Shown: piece after piece, positions 8,137 to 15,795 of the stretch
Layout of the letters: each line of letters starts with the position of its first letter
Position numbering within the stretch: the stretch's first letter is position 1
Source: DASPJR01 sp035628505
GTDB taxonomy: Bacteria; Planctomycetota; SZUA-567; H5-PLA8
NCBI GenBank assembly: GCA_035628505.1
Contig: DASPJR010000231.1
Coordinates: 1-43,427, forward strand
Length of the DNA stretch: 43,427 nucleotides
Direction: 5' to 3'
Made by a program: the position numbers and the translations under genes
The notes under the pieces: generated by a model
Told to the model about the DNA's origin: nothing
Seen by the model: the letters and a program-made list of their open reading frames with translations, nothing else
Database searches by the model: none

Positions 8137-9360
8137 TTAGAACGACCAGAAACCGCTCGAGCGCCGCTTGAAGCGCTGCGCGGGAGGGCGAAGGTGGATT
8201 GATGATGTGCCTTTGATGTTGTTTTTGATCTGTTCGATGGCGGTCTCGAGATCCTTGATGAGCGCGCTGGCGCTCTGGTAGCGATCGACTGGCTTCTTCT
8301 TCAGCAATTTGCCGAGAATCGTGTAGACCATCGGTGCCAGCGACGAATCGATCTTTCGCGGCGGCTCCGGGTCGTCGAAAACCTGTTTTTCCATGATCTC
8401 TTTTGCGTCTTTTCCGGTGAACGGAACTTTGCCGAGGAGAATGCGGTAATACGTAATGCCGAGCGAATACAAATCCGAGCGGTGGTCCATCGGCAGGCCG
8501 CGTGCCTGTTCGGGTGCCATATAATGCGGCGAGCCAAACACGCCGTCAGTCTGCTCGGCTTTTCCTTTTTCGTTGAGACTCTTGGCAATGCCGAGGTCCG
8601 AGAGCCGGACGTCACCGCTTCCGGTCAGCATCAGGTTATCCGGTTTGATGTCGCAGTGGACGATGCCGACTTTTTCCGCGTATTCCAGCGCGCGGGCGGC
8701 CTGAAGCACGATTTCTGTCGCGCGGAGCGGCTCGAGCTTGCGGCCCTTGGCGACTAAATCCTGCACCGAGCCGCCGTCGACGTATTCCATGGAGAAGTAA
8801 TACGTGCCGCTTTCTTCGCCGACTTCGTGAACGTGAATGACGTTCGGGTGGTTGAACTTTCCGGCCGCGCGCGCTTCACGCAGGAACTTCTCAACGAACG
8901 AACGGTCCTGCGTCAGCTCGGGAGAGAGAATCTTCAGCGCAACCTGGCGCCCAAGGGCGATCTGCGTGGCCTTGTACACTTCGCCCATTCCGCCGACGCC
9001 GATGCGCTCCTGCAGGTGATAGCCGCCGAGCTTTTTGCCGGCGAGCTCACCGTCTGAGACCGTGCTTTCGCTCTGAAATGAAAAGAGAGTTTCACCGGTG
9101 CGGATTGTCGCGCCAAGCGGCAGCTCCACTTCCTCTTCGATGCGTTCGCCGTTGACGAAAGTGCCATTGTGAGAATTGAGGTCTGTAATCGTGAAGCTGT
9201 CGCCGATCTTGGAAATACGGAAATGCTGCCGTGAAACGAGGCCATCCGTGAGAACGAGATCACACGTCTTCAGGCGGCCGATAACGGCCGTCATCTCTTC
9301 GGCGTCCAGCTTGAGGCTGACGCCTTTCTCATTGCCTCGTTCAACCACGATACGCGGCAT
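8137..9360 (-). CDS. FHA-domain serine/threonine protein kinase
   Basis: 407 residues. Residues about 25-90 form an FHA domain that reads phosphothreonine (GRLKTCDLVL, VSRQH, SHNGTFVNGE). Residues about 114-375 form a Hanks-type kinase: glycine loop GVGGMGEV (121-128), Lys143, catalytic HCDIKPDN (235-242), DLG in place of DFG (255-257), and GSPHYMAPEQ. HCD instead of HRD makes it a non-RD kinase. There is no transmembrane segment, so it is cytoplasmic, unlike most PASTA/PknB kinases. The stop abuts DUF167 and proC lies 60 bases upstream. Substrates are unknown; the FHA domain probably recruits phosphorylated partners or its own tail. Confidence 0.95.
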   Translation of the reverse strand: MPRIVVERGNEKGVSLKLDAEEMTAVIGRLKTCDLVLTDGLVSRQHFRISKIGDSFTITDLNSHNGTFVNGERIEEEVELPLGATIRTGETLFSFQSESTVSDGELAGKKLGGYHLQERIGVGGMGEVYKATQIALGRQVALKILSPELTQDRSFVEKFLREARAAGKFNHPNVIHVHEVGEESGTYYFSMEYVDGGSVQDLVAKGRKLEPLRATEIVLQAARALEYAEKVGIVHCDIKPDNLMLTGSGDVRLSDLGIAKSLNEKGKAEQTDGVFGSPHYMAPEQARGLPMDHRSDLYSLGITYYRILLGKVPFTGKDAKEIMEKQVFDDPEPPRKIDSSLAPMVYTILGKLLKKKPVDRYQSASALIKDLETAIEQIKNNIKGTSSIHLRPPAQRFKRRSSGFWSF

Positions 9361-9420
9361 CGTTTAGTCCTGAGTCACCAGACTGACCGCCGAGCCGCCG
9401 CAAAACCTGCGACTCACTCC

Positions 9421-10305
9421 CTATTTACCCAACTCGCGGCTGCGTTCGGCTGCCCGCCGCACCGCCGCCGTAATCTTTGCCTTCACCTGGTCAGCATCCA
9501 GGCGCTCAATAGCCGCCTGTGTCGTCCCGTTCGGGCTGGTGACGCGGCGGCGCAGTTCTTCCGGAGGCAGCTTCGTCTCCTCGAGCATCTTCGCCGCCCC
9601 CAGCACAGTCCGCGAGGCCAATTGTGAAGCCTGCTCGCGTGTAAAGCCTTCGGCGATGCCGGCGTCGATCATGGCCTCAACCAGATAGAACAGGTACGCC
9701 GGTCCGCTGCCGGAAAGTCCGGTGACCGCGTCCATCATTCGTTCTTCTACTCGCAGGGTCAGCGACGCGCTTGAAAAAAGTGCTTCGATCACCGCCACGT
9801 CGGCGGCAGACGCATTCTTGCCGGCAGACAGGCAGCTCGCGCCCAGGCCCACCAGCATGGGCGTGTTGGGCATCACGCGAACCGTTCGTGCACCGGCAGG
9901 AAGCGGCGCCTCAAGGCGGGCGGTCGTGACGCCCGCGCAAATCGAAGCCAGCAGATGCTTTTTGGGGTCAAACAAAGAGGCAACGGATTTCAGGACATCA
10001 TTCACCTGCTGCGGCTTGACGCAAAGCACCAGCAGATCCGCGTTCTGAACGACCTCTGTGTTTTCGGTGGTTGCTCTGACGCCAAGTTTCTCGCTGAAAT
10101 AGGCCCGGCGTTCGGTCGAGATGTCGCTGGCGATGATGCGGTTAAGCGGAATGGCGCCCGAGTTAATGACGCCGCGCACGAGCGCTTCAGCCATGTTGCC
10201 GGCGCCGATCAGGCCCAGGGCATGCGTGCTGAGAACGGTGGTTGATGCTGGTGTGCTGCTCAATGAGGTTCCCGCCCGGCGCCCGATTTTACAGAACACA
10301 AACAA
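9421..10305 (-). CDS. proC: Pyrroline-5-carboxylate reductase
   Basis: Reduces pyrroline-5-carboxylate to proline with NAD(P)H. The Rossmann motif LGLIGAGNMAEAL, the strand LLVLCVKPQ, PNTPMLVG and the C-terminal signature SGSGPAYLFYLVEAMIDAG are present. With the ATG at 10305 the protein has 294 residues and an atypical ~28-residue extension. A TTG at 10263 after GGGCGGGAAC may be the true start (280 residues). Located 70 bases after yggS, a very common pairing. Confidence 0.95.
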   Translation of the reverse strand: MFVFCKIGRRAGTSLSSTPASTTVLSTHALGLIGAGNMAEALVRGVINSGAIPLNRIIASDISTERRAYFSEKLGVRATTENTEVVQNADLLVLCVKPQQVNDVLKSVASLFDPKKHLLASICAGVTTARLEAPLPAGARTVRVMPNTPMLVGLGASCLSAGKNASAADVAVIEALFSSASLTLRVEERMMDAVTGLSGSGPAYLFYLVEAMIDAGIAEGFTREQASQLASRTVLGAAKMLEETKLPPEELRRRVTSPNGTTQAAIERLDADQVKAKITAAVRRAAERSRELGK

Positions 10306-10375
10306 TGTAGCGTTATTTGCGGTGGCTTCAATAGTCAGACGCGGGCGTACCCTGCGCGGGTGTTATATTCGGCAA

Positions 10376-11140
10376 TCATTCAAACAGCGCAGACCCGATC
10401 CGGACGATGGTCGCTCCTTCTTCAATGGCGATGTGGTAATCCTGCGTCATACCCATGGAGAGTTCTGTGAGCGGGTGCGGATAAACGTTTTTTGAGTTCA
10501 ATTCATCGCGCAGTTCGCGCAGGCGTTTGAACACCGGCCGCGATGTTGGTTCGGGATTCTCCGCGTAGGGCGCCATGCACATCAGCCCGGTGACACGTAT
10601 GCCGTGCAACGACGCGCATGTCTCAAGCAGCACGCGAAGTTGTTCCAGATCTGGCGGCAGACCGTGCTTGTTTGCTTCCCCAGCGACGTTTACTTCGATT
10701 AACCCCTCAAGTGGGGGAAACAAAACGGTCGTGGAGGGCGGGGGAGTCAAGGCGCCAAACTTTTTGGCCTGCTCCTTATGCAGCGCCTGCGCCACGCGGT
10801 CGGAATCGATGGAATGAACGAGCTGAAAAAGTTTGACTGCTTTATCGGCTTTGTTTGTCTGCAGATGCCCGATGAGATGCCAGATCATTCCCGGCGCTGA
10901 CGCTTCGAAGGCCTTGCACTTTTTTTCGGCATCCTGCACGCGCGACTCGCCGAAGTGTTCCACGCCGAGTTTGTACAGCGCTTCCATTTCCTCCAGTCCG
11001 ACATACTTCGTGACGGCGACGAGCTTGATCCCGGCCGCGTCGCGAGATGCGCGTGACGCCGCTTGGCCAATGCGGTCGCGAATCGTCTTCAAGTTCGCTT
11101 CGATGCGCGCGAATGGAATTTTTTCGCTCGACCGTTCCAT
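10376..11140 (-). CDS. yggS: YggS/PLPBP-family pyridoxal phosphate homeostasis protein
   Basis: 254 residues (family about 230). Binds PLP on a lysine (Lys45 in VAVTKYV) in a TIM-barrel fold and buffers free PLP; no catalytic activity is known. Also seen: HFGESRVQDAEKK, WHLIGHLQTNK, LMCMAP and LSMGMTQDY. A proline-rich stretch at residues 131-146 (LTPPPSTTVLFPPLEG) interrupts the usual helix-to-strand junction and comes from a G-rich DNA patch, apparently a small in-frame insertion. First gene of the leftward cluster; divergent from the acyl-CoA dehydrogenase. Confidence 0.93.
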   Translation of the reverse strand: MERSSEKIPFARIEANLKTIRDRIGQAASRASRDAAGIKLVAVTKYVGLEEMEALYKLGVEHFGESRVQDAEKKCKAFEASAPGMIWHLIGHLQTNKADKAVKLFQLVHSIDSDRVAQALHKEQAKKFGALTPPPSTTVLFPPLEGLIEVNVAGEANKHGLPPDLEQLRVLLETCASLHGIRVTGLMCMAPYAENPEPTSRPVFKRLRELRDELNSKNVYPHPLTELSMGMTQDYHIAIEEGATIVRIGSALFE

Positions 11141-11194
11141 GCCTTTAGTCTATCCCATAAAGTGCCGTTCGGACTGCGCACGCGAAATTAATTG

Positions 11195-11223
11195 GCAATC
11201 CTGGATTGCGCAATCCGCAATTG
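11195..11223. repeat. Heptamer direct/inverted repeat in divergent promoter region
   Basis: GCAATCC (11195-11201), T, its complement GGATTGC (11203-11209), GCAATCC again (11210-11216), then GCAATTG. This gives two overlapping dyads, including a perfect 14-base palindrome at 11203-11216. It lies between yggS and the acyl-CoA dehydrogenase. It may be an operator or another member of the heptamer repeats in this window. Confidence 0.6.
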
Positions 11224-11243
11224 AGCCACGGGGGGACCAGCCG

Positions 11244-12449
11244 ATGGATCTGAGCTACAATGCCGATCACGAAAGTTTCCGCGAAGCCGCACGCGATTTT
11301 GCCGCGCGCGTCGTTGCCCCCGGTTTGCGCGAGCGCGATGAAAAGGCAGAGCCAGACCTGAATATCTACAGGAAAATGGGCGAAGAGGGATTCCTCGGCG
11401 TCAGCATTCCCAAAAAGTACGGCGGCCTGGGTCTCGATTACCACACGACCGCGATTCTCAGCGAAGAATTTGAATACATCGACTCGGCCGCGCGCGTGAT
11501 CATTTCGGTTCACAATGGGCTGCATTCAATGGCGCTGCTGCAGTGGGCCACCGAGGCGCAGAAGCAGAAGTACCTGGCGCCGCTTGCGCGCGGGGAAAAA
11601 ATCGCGACGTTCTGCCTGACAGAACCGGCAGCCGGCACCGACGTGGCCGGAATCCAGGCTTTTGCTGAAAAGAAGGGCGACCGCTACGTCCTCACGGGTG
11701 AAAAAATCTGGATCAGCCTGAGCACGATTGCCGACCAGTACCTGGTCATGGCGTACACGGATCGCGCCAAGCAGCAGCAGCGCGATCATTCCGGTATTAC
11801 CGCGTTCATTGTTGAGCGGCAATGGAAAGGCGTCTCGCCTTATGCGCTACACGGGAAGCTCGGCGTGCGATCTGGCGTCACTGGAGGCGTTGCGTTCCAG
11901 GATGTGGAAATCCCCGCCGAGAACATGATCGGCAACGTGGATGAAGGCTTTCGCGTGGCCATGTCGGCGCTGGACAATGGGCGCTACACGGTCGCGGCCG
12001 GCGCGATCGGATTGATTCGCGCGTGCCTGGATGCCAGCGTGAAGTACTGCCACGAGCGGCAGACGTTCAAGCGCGAGATCGGCAAACATCAGCTCGTTCA
12101 GCAAATGATCGCCAACATGGCGCAGAGCCGCGACATCGGCGACCTGCTCGTGCGCAAATGCGGCTGGATGAAAAATGCCGGCAAGCGCTGCACGCGCGAA
12201 GTCGCGCTGGCCAAGTGGACCAATACGGTCAACGCGCAGCTCGCCGCCGATCATGCGATCGAGATTCACGGCGCGTACGGTTACAGCAATGAATTTCCTG
12301 TCGAGCGCTTCTGGCGCAACAGCCGCGGCGCGGTGATCTACGAAGGCTCAAAGGAGGTTCAGCAGATCATCCAGGCTGAGTACGCGCTCGGCTACCGCCA
12401 CGACGGCGCATTGCGCTGCGAGCTTCCGCCGTACGTACCGGAAGCGTAG
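11244..12449 (+). CDS. Acyl-CoA dehydrogenase
   Basis: 401 residues from the ATG at 11244, preceded by GGGGGGA. Frame extensions upstream run antisense over yggS and are not credible. An FAD flavoenzyme that alpha,beta-dehydrogenates acyl-CoA and passes electrons to ETF. Signature FCLTEPAAGTD (123-133), WISLS, the second signature near 331-350 and the catalytic Glu367 in YEGSKE are present. Chain-length or branched-chain specificity cannot be read. It stands alone between two leftward blocks, with its stop 2 bases from that of the O-antigen ligase-like gene. Confidence 0.95.
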   Translation: MDLSYNADHESFREAARDFAARVVAPGLRERDEKAEPDLNIYRKMGEEGFLGVSIPKKYGGLGLDYHTTAILSEEFEYIDSAARVIISVHNGLHSMALLQWATEAQKQKYLAPLARGEKIATFCLTEPAAGTDVAGIQAFAEKKGDRYVLTGEKIWISLSTIADQYLVMAYTDRAKQQQRDHSGITAFIVERQWKGVSPYALHGKLGVRSGVTGGVAFQDVEIPAENMIGNVDEGFRVAMSALDNGRYTVAAGAIGLIRACLDASVKYCHERQTFKREIGKHQLVQQMIANMAQSRDIGDLLVRKCGWMKNAGKRCTREVALAKWTNTVNAQLAADHAIEIHGAYGYSNEFPVERFWRNSRGAVIYEGSKEVQQIIQAEYALGYRHDGALRCELPPYVPEA

Positions 12450-12451
12450 TC

Positions 12452-13771
12452 TTACGTCTTGAAACGTACGATCAGATAAATCGCGCCAATCGAAAACACG
12501 ACGGCGCCCATCAGCATTGGCGCTTTGTCGATCAGGACATTCCACGAGAGATCAGGCAGCGCCGGCCGCTGTGTGCTTCGCGCGGACTGGGATGCATCCT
12601 CTTCGGGAGCTTCCTCTTCAATTGCGTCGCGCGTCATCTTGTATCGCGCTACGGCCAGGCCGAGCAGAATCGGGAGCATCATCAGGTACGTGCGGCTCAA
12701 GAAGAAGCCCGCCGTGTAGAACGCCGCAAGCGAATCGAAGATGGCGGCCGTCTGCCTATAGGCACGGCTGCGACGATCCACTTGCTTGAGCGCGTAATAC
12801 AAGCCGTACATGGAGAACAGGCCCGCACCGATCCAGATGACGTATCCGAACATGCCGGTTTCAGCGAAACAGAGCACGAACGAATTGTGCGCCGTGATGA
12901 TGTGATGCGACGTGAATTCATCTTTGCCGATGCCGAACACCGGATGCTGCTTCAGGAGCTGAATGCCCGTATGCCACGCTTCGATACGGCCCTCGGTTGA
13001 CGCTTCATCGGAGCCGCTCTGTTCGCGCACGCGCGACGGACCGAAGGTGAACACAGCCGCAGCCATGACCGTGCAGAGAATCGCGCAGCGAATTGCGCCC
13101 CAGCGCCTGTAGGTGTAAAGCGCGCCCAGCACGCCGACGGAAAGCATTCCACCACGCGAGTTCGTCAGGAAGATGCCATAAATGATGGGCATGCACAGCA
13201 GATATCCCATCGCGCGCAAGCCTATGTTGACGCCGCTGTACGTGAGCTGCAGAACGAAGGGAAGGATGGTCGCAAAACATAACGCGAGGTCATTAGGATC
13301 GTTCATCAAGCCGACGTAACGCACGCGCCCGCTCAACACATGCACGCCGCTCCATCCCATTCCAGTGACATCATTCACGCCGTCGTAGGAGCGGCTTTGC
13401 TGTACCGAGTGCAGGACGATGATGAGCGCAGTCACGACGAACATGCCCAACACCAGGTTCATGCGCGTCTCGGTGTGCACGAGATTAGCCGTTAAAAAGT
13501 ATAAAACGACCCACGGGATGAACGGTTTGGCGATCTCAATAGCCTGCGAGGGCCACACAGCGATGGCAAAGCCGCCAACCACCGCGACGAAGAACATGGG
13601 TATGAGCAGATCGGTAACGCAGGAGAAGTCCTTCTTTTCAAAGAGCAGCCAGAGGACCAGCAGCACCGGAATGCCGAATTCGGCAATGGGCGCGCCACGC
13701 AGTCCCGGCAGGTAGTCGTTGAGCCGCAGCATGACGTTGGCGGCGTAAAGAAGGTAGAGCGCGAAAATCAC
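12452..13771 (-). CDS. O-antigen ligase / Wzy-like polysaccharide membrane protein
   Basis: 439 residues with about ten hydrophobic helices spread over residues 1-370. The large periplasmic-type loop contains FGIGKDEFTSHHIITAHNS and the preceding TNSRGG motif, both typical of the Wzy_C/O-antigen ligase family, which polymerise or ligate lipid-linked glycans in the inner membrane. A charged cytoplasmic stretch (EEEAPEEDASQS) precedes one last C-terminal helix. The ATG overlaps the end of the deacetylase-like gene by 4 bases, so they are translationally coupled. Polymerase versus ligase cannot be separated by sequence alone. Confidence 0.85.
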   Translation of the reverse strand: MIFALYLLYAANVMLRLNDYLPGLRGAPIAEFGIPVLLVLWLLFEKKDFSCVTDLLIPMFFVAVVGGFAIAVWPSQAIEIAKPFIPWVVLYFLTANLVHTETRMNLVLGMFVVTALIIVLHSVQQSRSYDGVNDVTGMGWSGVHVLSGRVRYVGLMNDPNDLALCFATILPFVLQLTYSGVNIGLRAMGYLLCMPIIYGIFLTNSRGGMLSVGVLGALYTYRRWGAIRCAILCTVMAAAVFTFGPSRVREQSGSDEASTEGRIEAWHTGIQLLKQHPVFGIGKDEFTSHHIITAHNSFVLCFAETGMFGYVIWIGAGLFSMYGLYYALKQVDRRSRAYRQTAAIFDSLAAFYTAGFFLSRTYLMMLPILLGLAVARYKMTRDAIEEEAPEEDASQSARSTQRPALPDLSWNVLIDKAPMLMGAVVFSIGAIYLIVRFKT

Positions 13772-14922
13772 TTGGCCAGACTCCCGGCCTTCGGCGAGCC
13801 CAGCGCGCGCGCGCTGAGTTTGAACATTTCAAGGCTGCCAAGTTCGAGCTGGCGGACTTTCTGCCACATCTCGTACGCGGTCACAAAGTGAAGCTGCACG
13901 CCCTCGCGCTCCATTTCTGAAAGCGAGCGGTACATAACGCGCGCCTGCTCGCCCAGAACGCAGGAGTGGATGCGCTCCTGCGTGCCGTGGGTGTGCACCT
14001 TCACGAACACATGATTGGGCGCTCCGATCACGCGCGAGCCGAGATTCATCCAGGCGCGGCAGCGCCGAGCATCGGCCGTCAATCCGCCGCTGACGTCCGC
14101 ATTTTCAATGCGCGGCAGCAGTCCAAACTTACGCGAATGCCAGTTCAGCCCGAGCGGTCCGGTGATCAGGCACAATTCATCGTCGGCCGGAAGCACACCC
14201 ACGCGCGCACGGCGGCCAGTGTTGTGCGACTTTGGACGGCTCTCATCATCACGCGCGTAATAGATCGCATTCACTATTGCCGGCTGTGTGTCGCTGGGCG
14301 CAGAAGGGAAGGTGAAGTCTGCGTAACATCCGAGCGCACGGAGCAGGTTGATTTCATTGTTGATGCCGCACCAGCGCCCGTCCTTGCGCGAATTGTCGAG
14401 ACACCAGTTGCCATGAATAAACCCGAAGCGGTTGCGCGGGTCGCGATTCAGGAGAAAACCATGGCCCTGCAGCTTCTCAATGAACTGCTCGATGGTTTCG
14501 CAGAAATTTGCGGGCGTGTCGTTGTCGTGGTGCAGGTGCACCTCGACGTCACCGTAGCCACGGCTGCAGAGCCCCTGGAGGAGATTCAGGAATTCGGGCC
14601 GGTATTCTTCGGCAGGAAAGAAGAAACTGTGCTGCGCAGGCCGGCCGTCGCTGTCGCGGAAGGAGTCCACCAGCGGCGGGTATTCCCGGACCCAGCGTTG
14701 AACGCGCTCGAGGCCAGTCCTCACGTCGGCGCCTGCCCAGAGCGGCTCGTAATGGTCCGCAAAACAGAAATAAAGATGCAGCGGCTGATCCGGCCGGAAT
14801 GGCTCAGGCCGCCAGCGCAGGTAGCCGGGCAGCCAGTTGTGGATATTTTTTTTCCACGCCGCAGCAGCAAGAAGCCCACTGCTCAGCGCGGTGACAAGTC
14901 CGCCAGCGATTAAAGGCCACAT
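13768..14922 (-). CDS. Polysaccharide deacetylase-like protein, membrane-anchored
   Basis: 384 residues from the ATG at 14922 (GAGG 6 bases upstream). One N-terminal helix (MWPLIAGGLVTALSSGLLAA) would anchor it. The body looks like a beta/alpha-barrel carbohydrate enzyme: FCFADHYEPLW with a possible metal Asp, EVHLHHDND with a possible metal His pair, FIHGNWCLDN and VKVHTHGTQE. These resemble NodB-type deacetylases only loosely. An N-deacetylase or glycoside hydrolase acting on the locus polysaccharide is the inference. Overlaps the ligase-like gene by ATGA. Confidence 0.6.
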   Translation of the reverse strand: MWPLIAGGLVTALSSGLLAAAAWKKNIHNWLPGYLRWRPEPFRPDQPLHLYFCFADHYEPLWAGADVRTGLERVQRWVREYPPLVDSFRDSDGRPAQHSFFFPAEEYRPEFLNLLQGLCSRGYGDVEVHLHHDNDTPANFCETIEQFIEKLQGHGFLLNRDPRNRFGFIHGNWCLDNSRKDGRWCGINNEINLLRALGCYADFTFPSAPSDTQPAIVNAIYYARDDESRPKSHNTGRRARVGVLPADDELCLITGPLGLNWHSRKFGLLPRIENADVSGGLTADARRCRAWMNLGSRVIGAPNHVFVKVHTHGTQERIHSCVLGEQARVMYRSLSEMEREGVQLHFVTAYEMWQKVRQLELGSLEMFKLSARALGSPKAGSLAK

Positions 14923-14967
14923 CGTTACCTCGTTCGATGCGGCTCGTGGAATCAGGGAAATAGATAA

Positions 14968-14992
14968 TGGGCACAATGCATGATTGTGCCCA
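14968..14992 (-). terminator. Hairpin between response regulator and deacetylase genes
   Basis: A perfect 9-base stem TGGGCACAA/TTGTGCCCA with a 7-base loop. On the minus strand it is followed by the T/A-rich TTATCTATTT. It probably ends or attenuates the response-regulator transcript. On the plus strand AGTTTTATTT follows, but no plus gene precedes it. Confidence 0.5.
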
Positions 14993-15095
14993 GTTTTATT
15001 TCAATTCCGGCTGGTCCAGCGTTGCAGTGATAAATCTTCAGCGGTGAAAATGCGCTCTGCAGTCCCCGATTCCAAGAGCCAGAAGCACTGCCTCG

Positions 15096-15494
15096 TTACG
15101 CCGAGACAAGGCCGGATTGGCTCTGCGTCTCAACAACTGGCGTACCTGAGAGCGCTTTTCGGACTTCGGTCTTCAGTTCCTGCAGATCGCCGGATTTGAC
15201 GACGTACGCGCGGGCGAACCAGGTGATAAAGTCGTGGCTGGGTGAACTATAGGCAGAGTGAACAATAATCGGCACCTGCGGATTCAGCGTGAGCAGCTTT
15301 TCAATCACCTCAATGCCATTAAGTCCGGGAAGGAGAATGTCCACGATGACCAGGTCGGGTGGGTATTGCTGATACAGTTCAAGTCCGGCGGCTCCGCTGG
15401 CCGCTGCGATGACCTCATAGCCTTCGTCGATGAGCTCTTCCTGATAAAGCTGTCTTTGATTGGGCTGATCTTCAATCAATAAAATTCGCGCCAT
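15096..15494 (-). CDS. Single-domain response regulator (CheY-like)
   Basis: 132 residues, one receiver domain and no output domain. Acidic pocket Asp9, phosphoacceptor Asp52 (IVDILLPG), switch Ser80 (IVHSAYS) and Lys100 (VVKSGD) are all present. A good Shine-Dalgarno (GAGGG) precedes the ATG at 15494. Such stand-alone receivers act through protein contact. Its position inside the polysaccharide locus suggests control of synthesis or export, but no histidine kinase is nearby. Confidence 0.93.
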   Translation of the reverse strand: MARILLIEDQPNQRQLYQEELIDEGYEVIAAASGAAGLELYQQYPPDLVIVDILLPGLNGIEVIEKLLTLNPQVPIIVHSAYSSPSHDFITWFARAYVVKSGDLQELKTEVRKALSGTPVVETQSQSGLVSA

Positions 15495-15795
15495 AATACC
15501 CTCTTTGATGATGCAGAATTTTCACTTCTGCTGTTCTGACGCTGTGTAAGACACAGTGGACGCTTCCGTTATAGCAACGAAGCGGCCACAGATTGAAAGT
15601 TGCGTGGCGCGGAGTGAATTATTTTTTCGATTGTAAGTGCTTTTGTAAAAAAAGGATAAGTAGACGGGTGGGTAAGCGCAGTCGCACTTCGCTTTTCGAT
15701 TTGAAAGTGCGACTTGCAGATGGCTAGGATGGAGCCACGCTGTAACAATCTAACGCGCTAAATTGTCCGCACTGCGCAACTTCAGCCGCTTATGT
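15495..15795. other. Intergenic region with hairpins, upstream of response regulator
   Basis: About 300 bases without a gene. A 10-base dyad (AGTCGCACTT / AAGTGCGACT) spans 15680-15714, and a 6-base dyad GCAGAA/TTCTGC lies near 15514-15532 in the response-regulator leader. On the minus strand GCTATAACGG about 80 bases upstream of that gene could be a -10 region. No small gene could be supported. Confidence 0.4.

Noticed and set aside
10833..11243. Acyl-CoA dehydrogenase starting at 10833
   Set aside because: The upstream part is antisense to yggS and does not resemble the family. The ATG at 11244 gives the standard N-terminus.
15680..15714. Hairpin downstream of the phosphohexomutase as intrinsic terminator
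   Set aside because: No T-run follows on the minus strand. It is mentioned only as intergenic structure.
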